This document shows positions 6,916 to 18,632 of a stretch of DNA of 44,112 nt, one piece after another. Each line of letters opens with the position of its first letter. The first letter of the stretch is position 1. Origin of the DNA: Chloroflexota bacterium (GTDB lineage Bacteria > Chloroflexota > Anaerolineae > B4-G1); the NCBI GenBank assembly GCA_024232355.1, contig JAAEPW010001366.1, positions 1 through 44,112 on the forward strand, given 5' to 3'. The translations under genes and the position numbers were made by a program. Under the pieces are notes generated by a model. The model did not search any database, had not been told where the DNA came from, and saw only the letters and a program-made list of their open reading frames with translations.

Positions 6916-7971
6916 TTACCGCTTCCCCGTGAGAAAATAGGTGGTCATCTCTCCCTTGCCCTTTACCTGGATGACACCTCGTTCTTCGAGCAAATACTTG
7001 TCTTTGAGGCACTCGTACACTTTTGCAGTGACCTGTGTGTGATCGCACAGACCATGCGCTTGCATCCGGCTGGCAATATTCACCGTGTCTCCCCACAGAT
7101 CATAGCTGAATTTTCTTTGACCGATTACACCTGCCACGACCGGCCCGGTATTAATTCCAATCCGTATGCGAAGCGGCTGGTCGCCGTCGGCTGTGAATTT
7201 GCTGATGGTGTTCTGCATATCGAGGGCCATATCGGCAATCGCCTCAACGTTATCCGGTTGCGGCGTGGGCAAACCACCCACCACCATATACTCGTCACCG
7301 ATCGTCTTTATCTTTTCCAGACCATGATCCTCGGCCAATTGATCGAACGTCGAAAATATACCATTTAGCAAGACAATCAGCGTAGTGGGCGACATGTCGG
7401 CTGATAGGGTGGTAAAACCAACAATATCGGCAAAGAGGACGGTGACCTCGTCAAAACTATCGGCAATGATTCCTTGTCCCTGTTTCAACCGGTCGGCAAT
7501 TGGCTTGGGCAAGATATTGAGCAACAATTGTTCCGATTTTTCCTGCTCTAGTTGCAATTGCCACAAATAGGCCTGTTCTTGATCACGCAGCCACTTTTTC
7601 TCCAGACTGGCTCCGATCCGCGCTCTCAACAACACCGGATCAAATGGCTTGGGTAGATAATCCTCCGCTCCCATCTTGATACATTTGACGATGCTATCCA
7701 TATCATCCACGGCAGAAATGACAATGACGGGGATATCCCGCAACGTGTTATCATTCTTCATCAGTTCTAGCGCCTGGTAGCCATCCATCTCGGGCATGAC
7801 AATGTCGAGCAACACTAGATCAAACGAGTGAGCGCGCATCATCTCTAGCGCCTGCTGACCGTTCTCCGCCGTGGCGACGATATGCCCCTGTTGTTCCAAA
7901 CCACGGGACAATTTGAGGCGATTGAGCCGATTGTCATCAACTACTAAAATGCGACCGTGTTCTTTTTCCAT
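6916..7971 (-). CDS. Response regulator with class III adenylate cyclase output (351 aa)
   Basis: An N-terminal receiver domain (about 7-125) has the acidic pair Asp12/Asp13, phospho-acceptor Asp56 and Lys108. A coiled-coil linker (125-165) leads into a class III nucleotidyl cyclase catalytic domain (about 173-348). Metal-binding Asp182 (FADIVGF) and Asp226 (KTIGDEY) are present. The substrate-selecting pair is Lys222 (EKIKTIGD) and Asp291 (YDLWGD), the adenylate cyclase combination rather than the Glu/Cys of guanylate cyclases. Transition-state Asn298 and Arg302 (DTVNIASR) are intact, so cAMP synthesis by a homodimer is expected. It is soluble. The ATG has AGGAA eight bases upstream. It lies 98 bp downstream of the last hybrid kinase on the same strand and is the only non-kinase output of the array, so phosphorylation by those kinases is the obvious hypothesis. 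That hypothesis is inference. Confidence 0.93.
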   Translation of the reverse strand: MEKEHGRILVVDDNRLNRLKLSRGLEQQGHIVATAENGQQALEMMRAHSFDLVLLDIVMPEMDGYQALELMKNDNTLRDIPVIVISAVDDMDSIVKCIKMGAEDYLPKPFDPVLLRARIGASLEKKWLRDQEQAYLWQLQLEQEKSEQLLLNILPKPIADRLKQGQGIIADSFDEVTVLFADIVGFTTLSADMSPTTLIVLLNGIFSTFDQLAEDHGLEKIKTIGDEYMVVGGLPTPQPDNVEAIADMALDMQNTISKFTADGDQPLRIRIGINTGPVVAGVIGQRKFSYDLWGDTVNIASRMQAHGLCDHTQVTAKVYECLKDKYLLEERGVIQVKGKGEMTTYFLTGKR

Positions 7972-8051
7972 ATTACGATTCCTGCTGCTGGGTGTTTCAT
8001 CTCAACTATCCCGCGCCTTGGCCTCAATATGATCAGGATGATGAATAACCA

Positions 8052-8057
8052 ATTATA
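8052..8057 (-). promoter_or_regulatory. Possible -10 element for the receiver-cyclase gene
   Basis: The 98-bp gap between the last kinase and the cyclase gene is A+T-rich next to the kinase stop and holds TATAAT on the minus strand. No good -35 is visible at 16-18 bp. The site would allow the cyclase to be transcribed independently of the long kinase genes. Confidence 0.25.
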
Positions 8058-8069
8058 TTTTATAACAAA

Positions 8070-11000
8070 TCACAAATCATGTCCAGCGTACTTTTCCAAA
8101 GGACGGCTTTTATTCAGGGCGTTGACCAGTTCTTCCACCTGGATGGGTTTACTGATATAGTCATCCATACCCGCCTCCAGGCAGGTTTCCCGGTCTTGGG
8201 CCATCGCGTTGGCCGTCATCGCGATGATACGCGGGCGCTGCTGACGCGGCCATTCCCGGCAGATCGTGCGGGTCGCCTCCAACCCATCCATCTCGGGCAT
8301 CTGCACGTCCATTAAAGCAACGTCATACGTTTGCCGGCGCAATGCCTCCAACGCCTCCAATCCATTGCCAGCCACATCCGCCCGGTAGCCCATCCGCTCC
8401 AACAAGCGGAGCGCCAGCTTTTGATTGACCGCGTTGTCTTCTACCAGCAGAATACGCAACGGCAATCGTGTGGCCATCTCTGGATCGAACTGCGACCTGG
8501 CTGCCACGTTGACATGTTGTATTTTGCGTTCCTTTCCCGCCAGAATCTCCCCGAGTACATTGTATAGCTGTGCGGCTTTGATCGGTTTGACCAGGTAGGG
8601 GAGAAACTCAGTCTGCGCCTCGCCAGCCTCTCGCCGTCCCAACGAACTCAACAGTACGATGGGCAATGATCGTGCATCGCGTTCTTGCCGTATCTTTCCG
8701 GCCAGCATCATTCCATCCACATCCGGCATTTGAGCGTCCAAGATAACCACGTCAAAGGGGACACCTTGGCGAACCCACTCAAGTGCCTCAGCCGGCAGAG
8801 CGGTGTCTCGGGGGAGCATTCCCCAAGACCGGGTCTGCAAGTCCAAGACTCGCCGGTTGGTAGCGTTGTCGTCCACGATCAGCACCTGCCGGCCCTGTAG
8901 GTCTGGATGGCTCTCTTGCAAGTAGGCGGGGGTCGGGATAGATGCCGTATTTGCCTGGATGGTGAAATGGAACGTGCTGCCCGGCCCGCCTCCCTTTTCA
9001 GCCCCTCCAGATGGGGGGCTCTCTACCCACATCGCGCCCCCCATCAACTCGCTCAATCGCCTGCTGATAACCAAACCCAGTCCCGTGCCGCCATAACGGC
9101 GCGAAGTCGAAGCATCCACCTGGCTAAAGGACTGAAAGAGTCGATCCATCCGTTCGGGCGGAATGCCGATGCCGGTATCCTGTACCGAAAAGTGGATTTC
9201 CCAACAATTGGGTTTTTCCACCCCGGTCACGTGTACCACTACCTCACCTTGCTCGGTGAATTTGACTGCATTGCCCAACAAATTGGTCAAAATCTGGCGC
9301 AGGCGGGTCACATCACCGACGATGGCGACGGGAACCTGCTTGTCCACCAAACAGGCCAATTCCAGTCCCTTATCCGCCGCTCTCGCCATCAACAAATCTA
9401 GGGCGCTTTCTACGCACTTGCGGACATCAAAGGGTTGCTTTTCTAGATCCATTCGCCCGGCATCAATCTTGGAAAAGTCGAGAATATCGTTGATGATGGT
9501 TAACAAGGAATCTCCACTCTGCCGGATGGTTTCGGTGAATTCACGCTGCTCTGGGGTCAGATTGGTATCGAGCAGCAGGCTGGTCATGCCGATGACGCCG
9601 TTCATCGGGGTGCGGATTTCGTGGCTCATCGTTGCCAGAAAAGTGCTCTTGGCTTGGTTAGCGGCTTCGGCTTCTTGGCGCGCACGTTCGAGTTCGGTGA
9701 TATCGTGATAGATCACCAGGTTGCCGATTCGCTCCCCCTCTACGATCAGCGGCACACCGAGCAATTCTACATCCAATATACGGCCATCCTTACGACTGCG
9801 TTTGGTGATGGCGCGCACAATTTGACCTTTTGTAGCTTGTCGAGTAAAAGTGTCGGCTTCTGTACGCATGGCTTTTGTAGCGATCAGATCATCGAGTTGG
9901 CGTCCGATTGCCTCGTCCTCGGTATATCCAAACAACTTTTCGGCAGCCGGATTCCACGAGAGAATTTCAAGCTCGGCATCTCCAACAACGATTGCGGTCG
10001 GGCTGTTTACGACGAGAGCGTCAGAGTATTGCTTTTCACGCTGGATGTCTTCGAAAAGGTAGGCATTTTGCATGGCAATGGCTGCCTGACTGGCAATAGT
10101 TTCTAGCAAGACTCGGTGTGATTCATCATAAATGTTGGGGGTAGTATAATGTTGAATGATAATCACGCCGAGCAAACGCTCTCCTGCTATCATGGGTACG
10201 CCCAGCCACGATGCCGATTGTTGTCCAGCGAGTTCCAGCCCCAGCTTGCGTATGCCCTCACTCACGTCGTCTCGCAGCAAGACCGATTTGCGGTGTTTGA
10301 TGATATAGCCTGTCAGACCGGTGCCGACCGGAAAGCACGTACCGGGAGCGATATCCTGTGGATTGTTGCTAAAGGCGCACTCTATTTCATGGTTTGTTTG
10401 GTTATAGAGCATGATGAACATACTCTTGGCATACATCACGCGCCGGGTCTGCTCATAGATGAGTTGAAGCACCTCGTCAATACGCAGTGTGGACGACAGC
10501 GCCTTGCCAACATCGGTCAGTGTGTCCAGTTCTGCCACACGCCGCTCTGTCTCACCAAACAGCCGGGCGTTTTCGATGGCGATGGCGACCTGGTCGGCAA
10601 AGGCCGCAGTTAGTCTGGCATGATCTCTGGTGAAATAGCCAGGCTGCATACTGTCTATTGCCAACATGCCGATGACTTGATCGTGAACGATCAGTGGCAC
10701 GCCGAGCCAGGATTGGATACGACTGTGCCTGCCGTCCCGGAAACTAGCGTATTCCGCAGGCGCATCGGTCAAAATGAGCGTCTGGCGCTCTTGAACGACT
10801 ATTGTGTTGGGATTGTCGCTTGGTATCGGGATACGCAGCCCCGCGACGGCCTCTGCATTGGGCCAACCATGTCCCCCAACGATCTCTAGATAGTCGGCTG
10901 ACTTTTCTGACCGGTGCAATAGTTGTACGGATGCACTGTCGTGGGGTACTACACGCCTCAGTTCTTGTAAGATGTACTTGATAGCTTCCTCTTGTTTCAG

Positions 11001-13133
11001 AGTAGCGGCAACCATGGCTCCTGCGTAACGCAGGGTTTCCGCTTCCTGCGCCCGGCGCTGTGCGACCTGGAACAATTGGGCATTGTCCAACGCGACTGAG
11101 GCCAGTTCAGCAAAGCGTTCTAACAGTTTGACCTCTTGGTTCCCAAACACACGGCCCGATTCAGTGCTATAGGCCATACCAATCACACCCGCAGGCTGTG
11201 AACCAGATTCACCCGGCCCCAAAGTTTGGGTAAGCGGGACTCCCATTATGGCACGGATGATACCATGTTCAAAATCGGGCGAACGGCCCGACCACGTATC
11301 ATAGTCGGAAATCACCAACGGTTGACCGGCTTGCCAGATCTTTCCGGCCAAACCCTCGCCCACCTTTAAGCGAGAACCGACCAATGAACTAAAAATCCCA
11401 GTGCCCACTCGACGTTCGATTTCCTTGCTAGTGGTAGGCTCAACTAAATAAATATAGCCATGGGGTGTGCCTAGCAGTTGACCAGCCCGGACAATGAGAG
11501 TTTCCAGTAAATCGTTTATGTCGAGGCGGCTGATCAGACCCAATGTAGTCTCGTGTAAAGCCTCCAAGTATTCGTTCTGCCGGCGCAACGCTTCCTCGGC
11601 CTGTTTGCGCTCGGTGACGTCGGTGTAAATGCCGACGATCTCGTCGCTTTGGGTCTTGTATTCGCTGATCTGTAACCAACGACCATCGCCAAGTTGTTGT
11701 TCGAATGCCCCTCGTGGGTCATTGTGTTGCTCCACCCGCTCGCGAATCCAATCATTCTCGTGGTCAATTGCGTCGGGATACAGATTTCGTTTGGCCTCAC
11801 TGCGAACGATTTCCTCAAAGTGGGTACCAGGCACGATGAGGTGGGCGACCTCGGAATGCATCTCGCGATATTTGTTATTGCCAAGAACAAAGCGGTCGTC
11901 AGCATCGTATAACGAAAAACCCTCTGAAATGCTCTCAATTGCTTGGAATAACCGGGTTTCGGCTGTAGCGGCTTGCCCCTCCAACTCGCCCACCAGCGTG
12001 TTGATACGAGCGGCCATAGCGTTAAAGCTGTTGGCAAGTTGGCCCAACTCGTCAGTGCTATCTATTTGAACCTGTACCTCAAGGTTGCCGGCTTGTAATT
12101 CGCCGGCGGTCTCTGTCAATTTGACCACGTTGCGCGTGATGCTGTTATTGAGTGCCACTGCGATGGCGACTACCAGTATCATCGCTGCCGCCACGGCGAC
12201 TATCAACAATGCTGTCGCTAACTGGCTAGTTCTGGCGATTTGGTTGCGCGCCCGGACAACTTCTTCGTCTGCCAGTCTGGGCATATTGTCCGTAATGGAA
12301 TCGACAGCCGTAGACTGCAAGTCAAACCCGTTACGCAATGTGCGAATTTGGTTGTTAACATCGAGTAGTTCTCGCGCGATCACTTGGTGATCCTCAAGAC
12401 ACGCCAATACCTCAGCTTGTTGGACCATATCGTCTCTCCAGGCCGGAGAGAGACCAACTGTTCGACTTAACGCATTTGCCACGTTGAACGCCGACTGCAT
12501 CTTGGAACGTTCACCCGTAAGCAAGTAATCTTTTTCAAAAGATCGCATTTCGTGATATAGAGCCATCAACGCGGGATCGTCAGCTATTTGTAATATGTCG
12601 TGCAATAGCATCGCGCTATGCTCCAGCCGGGGCAGCACCCCACTCTCATCTGCCGTCAGGCTAGATACCAGTTCAATGGCTCGGTCAAAATTGTCAGCAT
12701 ACAGCTTTACCATAGGGACATAGTGAGTTTGCAAATCAGCACTGCCCTCGCGCAGCGTGTTGCTAACGTCGGGGTCCGAGATCATGGCTCGTAACTTGGT
12801 ACTGGTAGCAATAACCTCAACAATCTGTTCGCGATATTCCTCGACATAAACCTGATGCGCGTTCGAAAAACCAATCGTTGGCCATCTCAGAAAAAAGTCC
12901 TTTTCTAGCTTGCGAGCGTGCTGCAAGTGCGCGTTCATCTCTAGCACCAGGCGTTGAATTTCCATACTGCTTACGATAGCAACCTCTGTTTGACTACGCA
13001 CGATGGTCAAGGCCAAAAACCCGGTCAGCGCTCCCAAGACGACCAATATTAGCAGAGCGCTAAATGCCAAGGTAAATTTGCCAGTGATGCCAAGTCCACG
13101 CCAGCGTTGAGACAATGGCTTCCATCTATTCAT
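8070..13133 (-). CDS. Hybrid histidine kinase K1: HBM-like, HAMP, PAS, three GAF, PAS, HisKA-HATPase, two receivers (1687 aa)
   Basis: A membrane-bound sensor kinase. TM1 is at about 22-45. An all-helical extracytoplasmic region follows (46-302), with two E-K-D-[FY]-[FL]-L stretches at 77-82 and 200-205, which resembles helical bimodular (HBM) sensors. Then come TM2 (303-328), HAMP (330-385), PAS (395-510), GAF1 (525-690), GAF2 (700-860), GAF3 (868-1030), PAS (1035-1150), HisKA with His1171, HATPase (1270-1395, N box Asn1284/Asn1288, Asp1319, GTGLGL), receiver 1 (D1421, D1422, phospho-acceptor D1466, K1516) and receiver 2 (E1565, D1566, D1609, K1662). All key residues are intact. The frame opens at 13175, but ATG 13133 has GGGAGG five bases upstream and is chosen. 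From GAF2 onward it closely resembles its neighbour K2. It is followed 98 bp later by the receiver-cyclase gene. Confidence 0.93.
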   Translation of the reverse strand: MNRWKPLSQRWRGLGITGKFTLAFSALLILVVLGALTGFLALTIVRSQTEVAIVSSMEIQRLVLEMNAHLQHARKLEKDFFLRWPTIGFSNAHQVYVEEYREQIVEVIATSTKLRAMISDPDVSNTLREGSADLQTHYVPMVKLYADNFDRAIELVSSLTADESGVLPRLEHSAMLLHDILQIADDPALMALYHEMRSFEKDYLLTGERSKMQSAFNVANALSRTVGLSPAWRDDMVQQAEVLACLEDHQVIARELLDVNNQIRTLRNGFDLQSTAVDSITDNMPRLADEEVVRARNQIARTSQLATALLIVAVAAAMILVVAIAVALNNSITRNVVKLTETAGELQAGNLEVQVQIDSTDELGQLANSFNAMAARINTLVGELEGQAATAETRLFQAIESISEGFSLYDADDRFVLGNNKYREMHSEVAHLIVPGTHFEEIVRSEAKRNLYPDAIDHENDWIRERVEQHNDPRGAFEQQLGDGRWLQISEYKTQSDEIVGIYTDVTERKQAEEALRRQNEYLEALHETTLGLISRLDINDLLETLIVRAGQLLGTPHGYIYLVEPTTSKEIERRVGTGIFSSLVGSRLKVGEGLAGKIWQAGQPLVISDYDTWSGRSPDFEHGIIRAIMGVPLTQTLGPGESGSQPAGVIGMAYSTESGRVFGNQEVKLLERFAELASVALDNAQLFQVAQRRAQEAETLRYAGAMVAATLKQEEAIKYILQELRRVVPHDSASVQLLHRSEKSADYLEIVGGHGWPNAEAVAGLRIPIPSDNPNTIVVQERQTLILTDAPAEYASFRDGRHSRIQSWLGVPLIVHDQVIGMLAIDSMQPGYFTRDHARLTAAFADQVAIAIENARLFGETERRVAELDTLTDVGKALSSTLRIDEVLQLIYEQTRRVMYAKSMFIMLYNQTNHEIECAFSNNPQDIAPGTCFPVGTGLTGYIIKHRKSVLLRDDVSEGIRKLGLELAGQQSASWLGVPMIAGERLLGVIIIQHYTTPNIYDESHRVLLETIASQAAIAMQNAYLFEDIQREKQYSDALVVNSPTAIVVGDAELEILSWNPAAEKLFGYTEDEAIGRQLDDLIATKAMRTEADTFTRQATKGQIVRAITKRSRKDGRILDVELLGVPLIVEGERIGNLVIYHDITELERARQEAEAANQAKSTFLATMSHEIRTPMNGVIGMTSLLLDTNLTPEQREFTETIRQSGDSLLTIINDILDFSKIDAGRMDLEKQPFDVRKCVESALDLLMARAADKGLELACLVDKQVPVAIVGDVTRLRQILTNLLGNAVKFTEQGEVVVHVTGVEKPNCWEIHFSVQDTGIGIPPERMDRLFQSFSQVDASTSRRYGGTGLGLVISRRLSELMGGAMWVESPPSGGAEKGGGPGSTFHFTIQANTASIPTPAYLQESHPDLQGRQVLIVDDNATNRRVLDLQTRSWGMLPRDTALPAEALEWVRQGVPFDVVILDAQMPDVDGMMLAGKIRQERDARSLPIVLLSSLGRREAGEAQTEFLPYLVKPIKAAQLYNVLGEILAGKERKIQHVNVAARSQFDPEMATRLPLRILLVEDNAVNQKLALRLLERMGYRADVAGNGLEALEALRRQTYDVALMDVQMPEMDGLEATRTICREWPRQQRPRIIAMTANAMAQDRETCLEAGMDDYISKPIQVEELVNALNKSRPLEKYAGHDL

Positions 13134-13274
13134 CGTATCCTCCCAATGCGTACCAGTCCATTTATATCTGGGCACACATCAATTCGTCCGCGTGATTTGT
13201 TGAGCGGCCCAAAACTGGTATTTTTACCGCGCCTTGACCAAGTCTTACACAAAGTTATTATTCCACTTGCTCTA

Positions 13275-13387
13275 GCAGTCTGCCGGAGAGCACTGTAGTA
13301 TAGGGCCTTACGCCCATTTTTTTGGGCTATTTTGCCAGTTACAAGCCGCCCACAAGGGGCTAAACTACATCTCTCCGATAGTCTGCT
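13275..13387. repeat. Imperfect inverted repeat element between K2 and K1
   Basis: The 323-bp spacer between the K2 stop and the K1 start holds two arms of about 33-35 bases. The left arm is 13275-13309 (gcagtctgccggagagcact, then gtagtatagggcctt). The right arm is 13355-13387 and ends with the complementary gcagac. About 28 positions pair. The inner parts, gtagtatagggcctt and cacaaggggctaaactac, recur as a pair at 18455-18505. The centre contains a GCCCA-T7-GGGC hairpin. I see no gene in the spacer. Confidence 0.6.
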
Positions 13388-13389
13388 AG

Positions 13390-13414
13390 CCGGGTTTGTG
13401 CCCGGTGGTTTTTT
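13390..13414 (+). terminator. Hairpin with T-run, plus-strand orientation
   Basis: CCGGG-TTTGTG-CCCGG is followed by TGG and six T on the plus strand. It has the form of a rho-independent terminator, but no plus-strand gene ends here, so it may belong to the intergenic repeat family or block antisense transcription into the kinase genes. Confidence 0.3.
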
Positions 13415-13456
13415 CAAGCCCAAATACTCTCGAGGTTCATCACCAGACTAGTACGC

Positions 13457-16400
13457 CTAATCCAAAGAACGACATTCGTTCAGGGCATTGACCAATTCCT
13501 CCACTTGAATCGGTTTGCTGATATAGTCGTCCATTCCCGCCGCCAGACAGATATCTCGATCTTCTTTCATTGCGTTGGCCGTCATGGCAATAATCCGCGG
13601 GCGCTGCTGGCGGGGCCATTCCCGACAGATCGTGCGAGTCGCCTCCAGCCCATCCATCTCGGGCATCTGGACATCCATCAACGCCACATCATACGTTTGC
13701 CGCCGTAATGCCTCTAGGGCTTCTAGTCCATTGCCTGCCATATCTGCCCGGTAGCCCATCCGCTCCAACAAACGGAGCGCCAATTTTTGGTTGACCGCGT
13801 TGTCTTCTACCAGCAGAATGCGCAGCGGTGATCGTTTCGCCATCTCTGGATCGAAACGAGGTTTGCTTGCCACGTCACGCGGCTGCATCTGCTGTTCTTT
13901 TCCTACAAGAATCTCCTCGAGCACATTATACAGTTGCAAAGATTTGATCGGCTTGACCAGATAGGGAAGAAATTCATCTTGCACCTCACCAGCTTCTCGC
14001 CGCCCCAACGAACTCAACAGCACGATGGGCAATGATCGTGCATCGCGCTCTTGGCGTATCTTTCCGGCCAACATCATCCCATCGAGATCCGGCATTTGAA
14101 CGTCCAAGATAGCCACGTCAAAGGGGACACCTTGGCGAACCCACTCGAGCGCCTCAGCCGGCAGGGCGGTGTCTCGAGGGAGCATTCCCCACGACCGGGT
14201 CTGCAAGTCCAAGATACGCCGGTTGGTAGCGTTATCGTCCACGATTAACACCCGCCGCCCTTGTAGGTCTGGATGGCTCTCTTGCAAATAAGCGGGTGTC
14301 GGGACAGATGCCGCACTTGCTTGGATAGTGAAATGGAACGTGCTGCCCGGTCCGCCCCCCCTTTCATCCTCCCCAGTGGGGGGAACAGAGGAAGGACTCT
14401 CTACCCACATCGCGCCCCCCATCAACTCGCTCAACCGCTTGCTGATAACCAAACCCAACCCCGTGCCGCCATAACGGCGCGAAGTCGAAGCATCCACCTG
14501 GCTAAAGGACTGAAAGAGTCGATCCATCCGGTTGGGAGGGATACCGATGCCGGTGTCTCGCACAGAAAAATGCAGCTCGTGATCCGCGACATCTTGGCCA
14601 TTAACAGACTTTGTCACTTGTTTACTCGTTACTTGAATCACTACTTCACCTTGCTCGGTGAATTTGACCGCATTGCCCAGCAGGTTGGTCAGAATCTGGC
14701 GCAGGCGGGTCACGTCTCCGATGACGGCGACGGGAACCTGCTTGTCCACCAGATAGGCCAGTTCCAGTCCCTTGTCCGCCGCTCTCGCTATCAGTAGATC
14801 CAAGGCACTCTCTACACATTTGCGTACGTCAAAGGGTTGCTTTTCTAGATCCATTCGCCCGGCATCAATCTTGGAAAAGTCGAGAATATCGTTGATGATG
14901 GTCATCAAGGAATCGCCACTTTGCCGGATGGTTTCGGTGAATTCACGCTGCTCTGAGGTCAGATTGGTATCGAGCAACAGGCTAGTCATGCCGATGACGC
15001 CGTTCATCGGGGTGCGGATTTCGTGGCTCATCGTTGCCAGGAACGTGCTCTTGGCCTTGTTGGCAGCTTCGGCTTCCTGACGGGCACGCTGGAGTTCGGT
15101 GATGTCGTGATAGATCACCAGATTCCCGATTCGCTCACCCTCTACGACCAGTGGAACGGCGAGCAATTGTACATCTAACAAGTTGCCATCTCTATCACTG
15201 CGCCGAGTGATGGCGCGCACGACGTTGCCATCTTCGGCTTGTTGCGTATAGGCAAAGGCTTCTGCTTGCAGGACCTCGGTAGAAACCAGGTCATCGATGT
15301 GGCGCCCGACCGCTTCGGCCTGGGTGTATCCAAACAGCTTTTCAGCCGCCGGGTTCCAAGAGATCACTTTGTGGCCCACATCCCCAACCACAATAGCCGT
15401 CGGGCTGTTCAAGATCAGGGCCTCTGTGTGTTGCTTTTCCCGCTGAATCTGTTCGAACAGATGGGCATTTTCGATAGCTATGGCGGCTTGGTTGGCGATC
15501 GTTTCCAACAATATCTGGTGCGACTCGTCATAGATGTTGGGGGTGCTATAATGCTGAACAATAATAACGCCCAGAACTCGCTCTCCTACCATCATGGGCA
15601 CGCCCAACCAAGACGATGACGATAGGCCAACCTGTTCTGCGCCCAAATCCTCATTCGTCTTGTCGTCCCGCAACAGGATCGATTGGCGATTTTTGATGAT
15701 GGTGCCTGTCAGACCAGTGTTGACCGGAAAACGGTCACCGACAGCAACGTCGTCCAAGTTGTTGCTGAGGGCGCATTCTATTTCTTGTCGCGCCTGGTCA
15801 TAGAGCATGATGATCATGTTTTCAGCATACATGACGCGCCGGGTTTGATTGTAGACGAGTTGGAGAACCTCATCAATACGCAGTGTAGAGGATAATGCCT
15901 GGCCGATCTCAGTCAAAGTAGCCAATTCCGCCATGCGCCGTTCCGTTTCATCAAACAACCGGGCGTTTTCGATAGCGATGGCCACCTGATCGGCAAAAGC
16001 TGCAGCCAGCCGGGCGTGATCCCGGGTAAAATAGTCAAGTTCTACACTATCCAAGGCCAATATGCCAACGATCTCTTCGTGGATGATCAATGGTGCGCCA
16101 AGCCACGATCGAATATGACTGTGTTGGCCCTTGCGAAAAACAGCGTATTCCGCGGGCGCGTCAGCCAAGATGTGCGGGCTGTAGCTTTGCGTAACCAACG
16201 TGTTCGGGTTGTCACCCGGCACCGGGATGCGCAATCCCACAACGGCACTCGAGTCTGTCCAACCACGCCCACCGACGACTTCGAGATACCCTTCTCGCAA
16301 CAATTGCACCGAACTGCTATCGTGTGGTATCACACGCACCAATTCTTGCAAAATATACTCGATCGCCTCTTCCTGCCGTAGAGTAGCCGCCACCGCAGCC

Positions 16401-18247
16401 CCGGCATAGCGCAGAGTTTCTGCCTCGCGCGCTCGACGTTGCGCGAGTTCATATAATTTGGCGTTCGACACCGTCATTGCCATCTGCGCAGCCAAAGTCT
16501 GAGCCAAATCAATCTCGCCAGGTGTGAAATGGTGCTGTGCCGCGAGTACATCGAGGCTAAACGAACCAATAACCCGCCCCTTGACCACCAACGGCATAAT
16601 GAGAATAGATTGTATTCCCATAGACCGCATCGCCTCCCAGGCTTGTTCCATCAACGGGTCATGTTGGGCATCGTATACTGCCAGGGGCTGTGTGGTACGA
16701 ATGATTTGCTCTGCTGCACGATACCCTTGCAGGGGGATACGCACACCCACTGCTCCTTCGGGGGGAAATTCGGCTGCCACTTGGCCATAATCATAATTGT
16801 CGTCAAAAAGCAACACGCCACTGTGATCAGCAGGAAAGTATTCGACCAATTTTTGGCAAACCGCTGTCAAAATCTCGCCCAAGTCCAGCATGGAATGCAC
16901 TGCTTGGTAAATCTCGTGCAAAAGACCCAACCGCCGCGCGCGTTTCTGGGTCTCGGCATAGAGCCGAGAGTTTTCCAGGGCGACGGCGGCCTGCGCTGCA
17001 AACGCGAAAATAGTTTGGGCGTCATCCTCTGTGTAGGAAACGTCATCACGGCGCCCCACAGACAACAAGCCGATCGGTTGATCTTGGGCCAACAGCGGCG
17101 CGTTGATAAACGATTTCACAGTGCTCATCGCCCCCGACACTTGCCAACGGTCATCGTCTGCCGTGCGAGGAATCAACAGTGGTTGCTTTTCCGTCATTAC
17201 CATCGCATTCAGGGAATAGCGCTCCACGGGTATGGTCACGTACTCGAATGCGTCCCCCAACTCGTCGCGTCCAGCGACAATTTGTAGATGATGCTCGTTT
17301 TCACTTGTTCCATCCTGGTCTATCAATAACATGACTGTCGCGCGGTGGTACACGATCACTTTTTCCAACTGGGCAAGGATCAAGTCGATCACTTTGTCAT
17401 GTTCCAAAGTCCCGGTCAGGATTCTGGTCACATGGCGCAAAGTGTCAGCCAATTGCCGCCGATCCTGTTCGCGTTGATATGATGCCTCCAACTGGTGTTG
17501 AGATTCACGCAGCGCTTTTTCCATCCGCTGGCGCTCGGTGATTTCTTGGGTCAGTTGGGCGTTAACCTGTGACAAATCAACCGTACGCTGATCAACTCTT
17601 TGTTCCAATTCGGTATTGACCTTGGCCACTTCATCCGATGCATGTCGTTCGGCCGCCATAGTTTTTACCTGGAGCCGGTGAAAACGCTCCAACAATGCCA
17701 TAGCCAGTGCCAAGAGCATCCCAAAATCGGTGACAGATTGCGTCCAAAAGCTCAAGGCAACGGGATTGCTTGACACAATGAGCCAAGTCTCCAATATTCC
17801 CCAGTGGGCCAGAGCACCGAAAATGAGCATAGTAAGCATGCTAAGAACAACCGCTACCAGTCCGGAGCGCGCGCCGATCAGAATTGTGGCTAGAATCGGC
17901 ATCACGAAAAGGTAAATCCGCCCGCTGCCTGCCAACCCTCTCTGCGTAAGCCCTACGGCTCCAACCGCATAACCTATCAGAATCGCCCCCCAACCTTTTA
18001 GGTAAAAGTCAATTTGACGCACAAACGTCAGTAGGATTAGGAGCACATAGATCAGCACAAAGATCAGCGTTCGCGGCCAATTTTCTGGGGTACGGGTCAG
18101 GTCGAGAACCATGAGAAGCAATGCAAAGAAGGCGCCCCCAATCCCCACCCGCAGCACAGTGCTCAATGTTCTGAGACGCCACTCGTGCAGCACGTCATCA
18201 ACCCTATCGGGTATACTGTTTGAGGTTTGTTGTTTATCACTCGTCAT
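13457..18247 (-). CDS. Hybrid histidine kinase K2: six-TM sensor, four GAF, PAS, HisKA-HATPase, two receivers (1596 aa)
   Basis: About six membrane helices lie between residues 30 and 188 (MASE-like arrangement, family not recognised). A long coiled coil follows (190-265), then GAF1 (265-430), GAF2 (438-600), GAF3 (608-765), GAF4 (773-935), PAS (940-1055), HisKA with His1075, HATPase (1175-1308), receiver 1 (D1337, D1338, D1382, K1432) and receiver 2 (E1481, D1482, D1525, K1578). All catalytic and phospho-acceptor residues are present. The ATG at 18247 has AGGA nine bases upstream. GAF3, GAF4, PAS and the whole catalytic part correspond one-to-one to K1 and include long stretches of identical DNA. 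It therefore looks like a duplicate of K1 (or the reverse) with a different N-terminal sensor. It is flanked on both sides by repeat-rich spacers and so may be transcribed separately from K3-K9. Confidence 0.93.
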   Translation of the reverse strand: MTSDKQQTSNSIPDRVDDVLHEWRLRTLSTVLRVGIGGAFFALLLMVLDLTRTPENWPRTLIFVLIYVLLILLTFVRQIDFYLKGWGAILIGYAVGAVGLTQRGLAGSGRIYLFVMPILATILIGARSGLVAVVLSMLTMLIFGALAHWGILETWLIVSSNPVALSFWTQSVTDFGMLLALAMALLERFHRLQVKTMAAERHASDEVAKVNTELEQRVDQRTVDLSQVNAQLTQEITERQRMEKALRESQHQLEASYQREQDRRQLADTLRHVTRILTGTLEHDKVIDLILAQLEKVIVYHRATVMLLIDQDGTSENEHHLQIVAGRDELGDAFEYVTIPVERYSLNAMVMTEKQPLLIPRTADDDRWQVSGAMSTVKSFINAPLLAQDQPIGLLSVGRRDDVSYTEDDAQTIFAFAAQAAVALENSRLYAETQKRARRLGLLHEIYQAVHSMLDLGEILTAVCQKLVEYFPADHSGVLLFDDNYDYGQVAAEFPPEGAVGVRIPLQGYRAAEQIIRTTQPLAVYDAQHDPLMEQAWEAMRSMGIQSILIMPLVVKGRVIGSFSLDVLAAQHHFTPGEIDLAQTLAAQMAMTVSNAKLYELAQRRAREAETLRYAGAAVAATLRQEEAIEYILQELVRVIPHDSSSVQLLREGYLEVVGGRGWTDSSAVVGLRIPVPGDNPNTLVTQSYSPHILADAPAEYAVFRKGQHSHIRSWLGAPLIIHEEIVGILALDSVELDYFTRDHARLAAAFADQVAIAIENARLFDETERRMAELATLTEIGQALSSTLRIDEVLQLVYNQTRRVMYAENMIIMLYDQARQEIECALSNNLDDVAVGDRFPVNTGLTGTIIKNRQSILLRDDKTNEDLGAEQVGLSSSSWLGVPMMVGERVLGVIIVQHYSTPNIYDESHQILLETIANQAAIAIENAHLFEQIQREKQHTEALILNSPTAIVVGDVGHKVISWNPAAEKLFGYTQAEAVGRHIDDLVSTEVLQAEAFAYTQQAEDGNVVRAITRRSDRDGNLLDVQLLAVPLVVEGERIGNLVIYHDITELQRARQEAEAANKAKSTFLATMSHEIRTPMNGVIGMTSLLLDTNLTSEQREFTETIRQSGDSLMTIINDILDFSKIDAGRMDLEKQPFDVRKCVESALDLLIARAADKGLELAYLVDKQVPVAVIGDVTRLRQILTNLLGNAVKFTEQGEVVIQVTSKQVTKSVNGQDVADHELHFSVRDTGIGIPPNRMDRLFQSFSQVDASTSRRYGGTGLGLVISKRLSELMGGAMWVESPSSVPPTGEDERGGGPGSTFHFTIQASAASVPTPAYLQESHPDLQGRRVLIVDDNATNRRILDLQTRSWGMLPRDTALPAEALEWVRQGVPFDVAILDVQMPDLDGMMLAGKIRQERDARSLPIVLLSSLGRREAGEVQDEFLPYLVKPIKSLQLYNVLEEILVGKEQQMQPRDVASKPRFDPEMAKRSPLRILLVEDNAVNQKLALRLLERMGYRADMAGNGLEALEALRRQTYDVALMDVQMPEMDGLEATRTICREWPRQQRPRIIAMTANAMKEDRDICLAAGMDDYISKPIQVEELVNALNECRSLD

Positions 18248-18283
18248 CTTTTTTTGTCCTAGTATAGGAAAGTATAAAAATCT

Positions 18284-18325
18284 AGTCGCGGTTTCTATAC
18301 CGCGCGCTATGGAAAGCGCGGCTAC
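18284..18325. repeat. REP-like double hairpin, copy 2
   Basis: Two adjacent perfect six-bp stems, CGCGGT-TTCTAT-ACCGCG (18287-18304) and CGCGCT-ATGGAA-AGCGCG (18303-18320), are enclosed by TAGTCGCG...GCGGCTA ends. The reverse complement shares gtagccgcgct and gcgcggtat-x-x-aaaccg with 6829-6893. It lies about 40 bp upstream of the K2 start, so its RNA form could sit in the K2 leader. Confidence 0.55.
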
Positions 18326-18388
18326 AGTTGCAAAGCTTTCTTGTCGTATGCGAGTCTAATATCTTGATATAATAGAAATTTTCTTTTT

Positions 18389-18440
18389 CGCTCCAAGCCG
18401 GTTTGAACCGGCGTCGTGGGTTACAAACCCACTTTGAGCG
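18389..18440. repeat. Three-way junction palindrome in the K3-K2 spacer
   Basis: An outer stem, CGCTC (18389-18393) with GAGCG (18436-18440), encloses two perfect hairpins: GCCGGT-TTGA-ACCGGC (18397-18412) and TGGGTT-ACA-AACCCA (18417-18431). The geometry is cloverleaf-like, but at 52 bases with no acceptor stem or anticodon arm it is not a tRNA. It is either an RNA structural element or a dispersed repeat. Confidence 0.5.
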
Positions 18441-18454
18441 CAATACGGTTTAGT

Positions 18455-18505
18455 GTAGTTTAGTCCCTTGTGGGCGTTCCTAGCCAGCACAAGGCCCTAT
18501 ACTAC
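18455..18505. repeat. Inverted repeat, same family as 13275-13387
   Basis: The 18-base arms GTAGTTTAGTCCCTTGTG (18455-18472) and CACAAGGCCCTATACTAC (18488-18505) pair at 15 of 18 positions around a 15-base loop. The same arms, in the opposite orientation, occur in the K2-K1 spacer. The remaining part of the 385-bp spacer up to the K3 stop at 18633 shows no gene. Confidence 0.55.
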
Positions 18506-18632
18506 TCTTTAACTGAACAGTATTGACTTGAAGCATTAATGTAAATCTACCCGGCGAAATCCACGAGCCAAAAGCATAAACGCCAAGCCTCATCTCCGGA
18601 GCGGAGAACCAAGCGATATCGTCTCATATTGC

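Noticed and set aside
6916..7971. Guanylate cyclase assignment for the receiver-cyclase
   Set aside because: The substrate-selecting residues are Lys222 and Asp291, the adenylate combination.
8070..13133. Chemoreceptor (MCP) because of HBM-like region plus HAMP
   Set aside because: No MCP signalling hairpin; the C-terminus is a full histidine kinase with receivers.
16529..17287. 252-codon plus-strand open frame opposite K2
   Set aside because: Antisense shadow within conserved GAF-coding DNA; composition rich in His/Arg/Gln and no recognisable domain.
18389..18440. Possible tRNA gene (cloverleaf-like set of stems with GGTTTGAACC)
   Set aside because: Only 52 bases, no acceptor stem, anticodon arm or CCA context; it is a three-way-junction palindrome.
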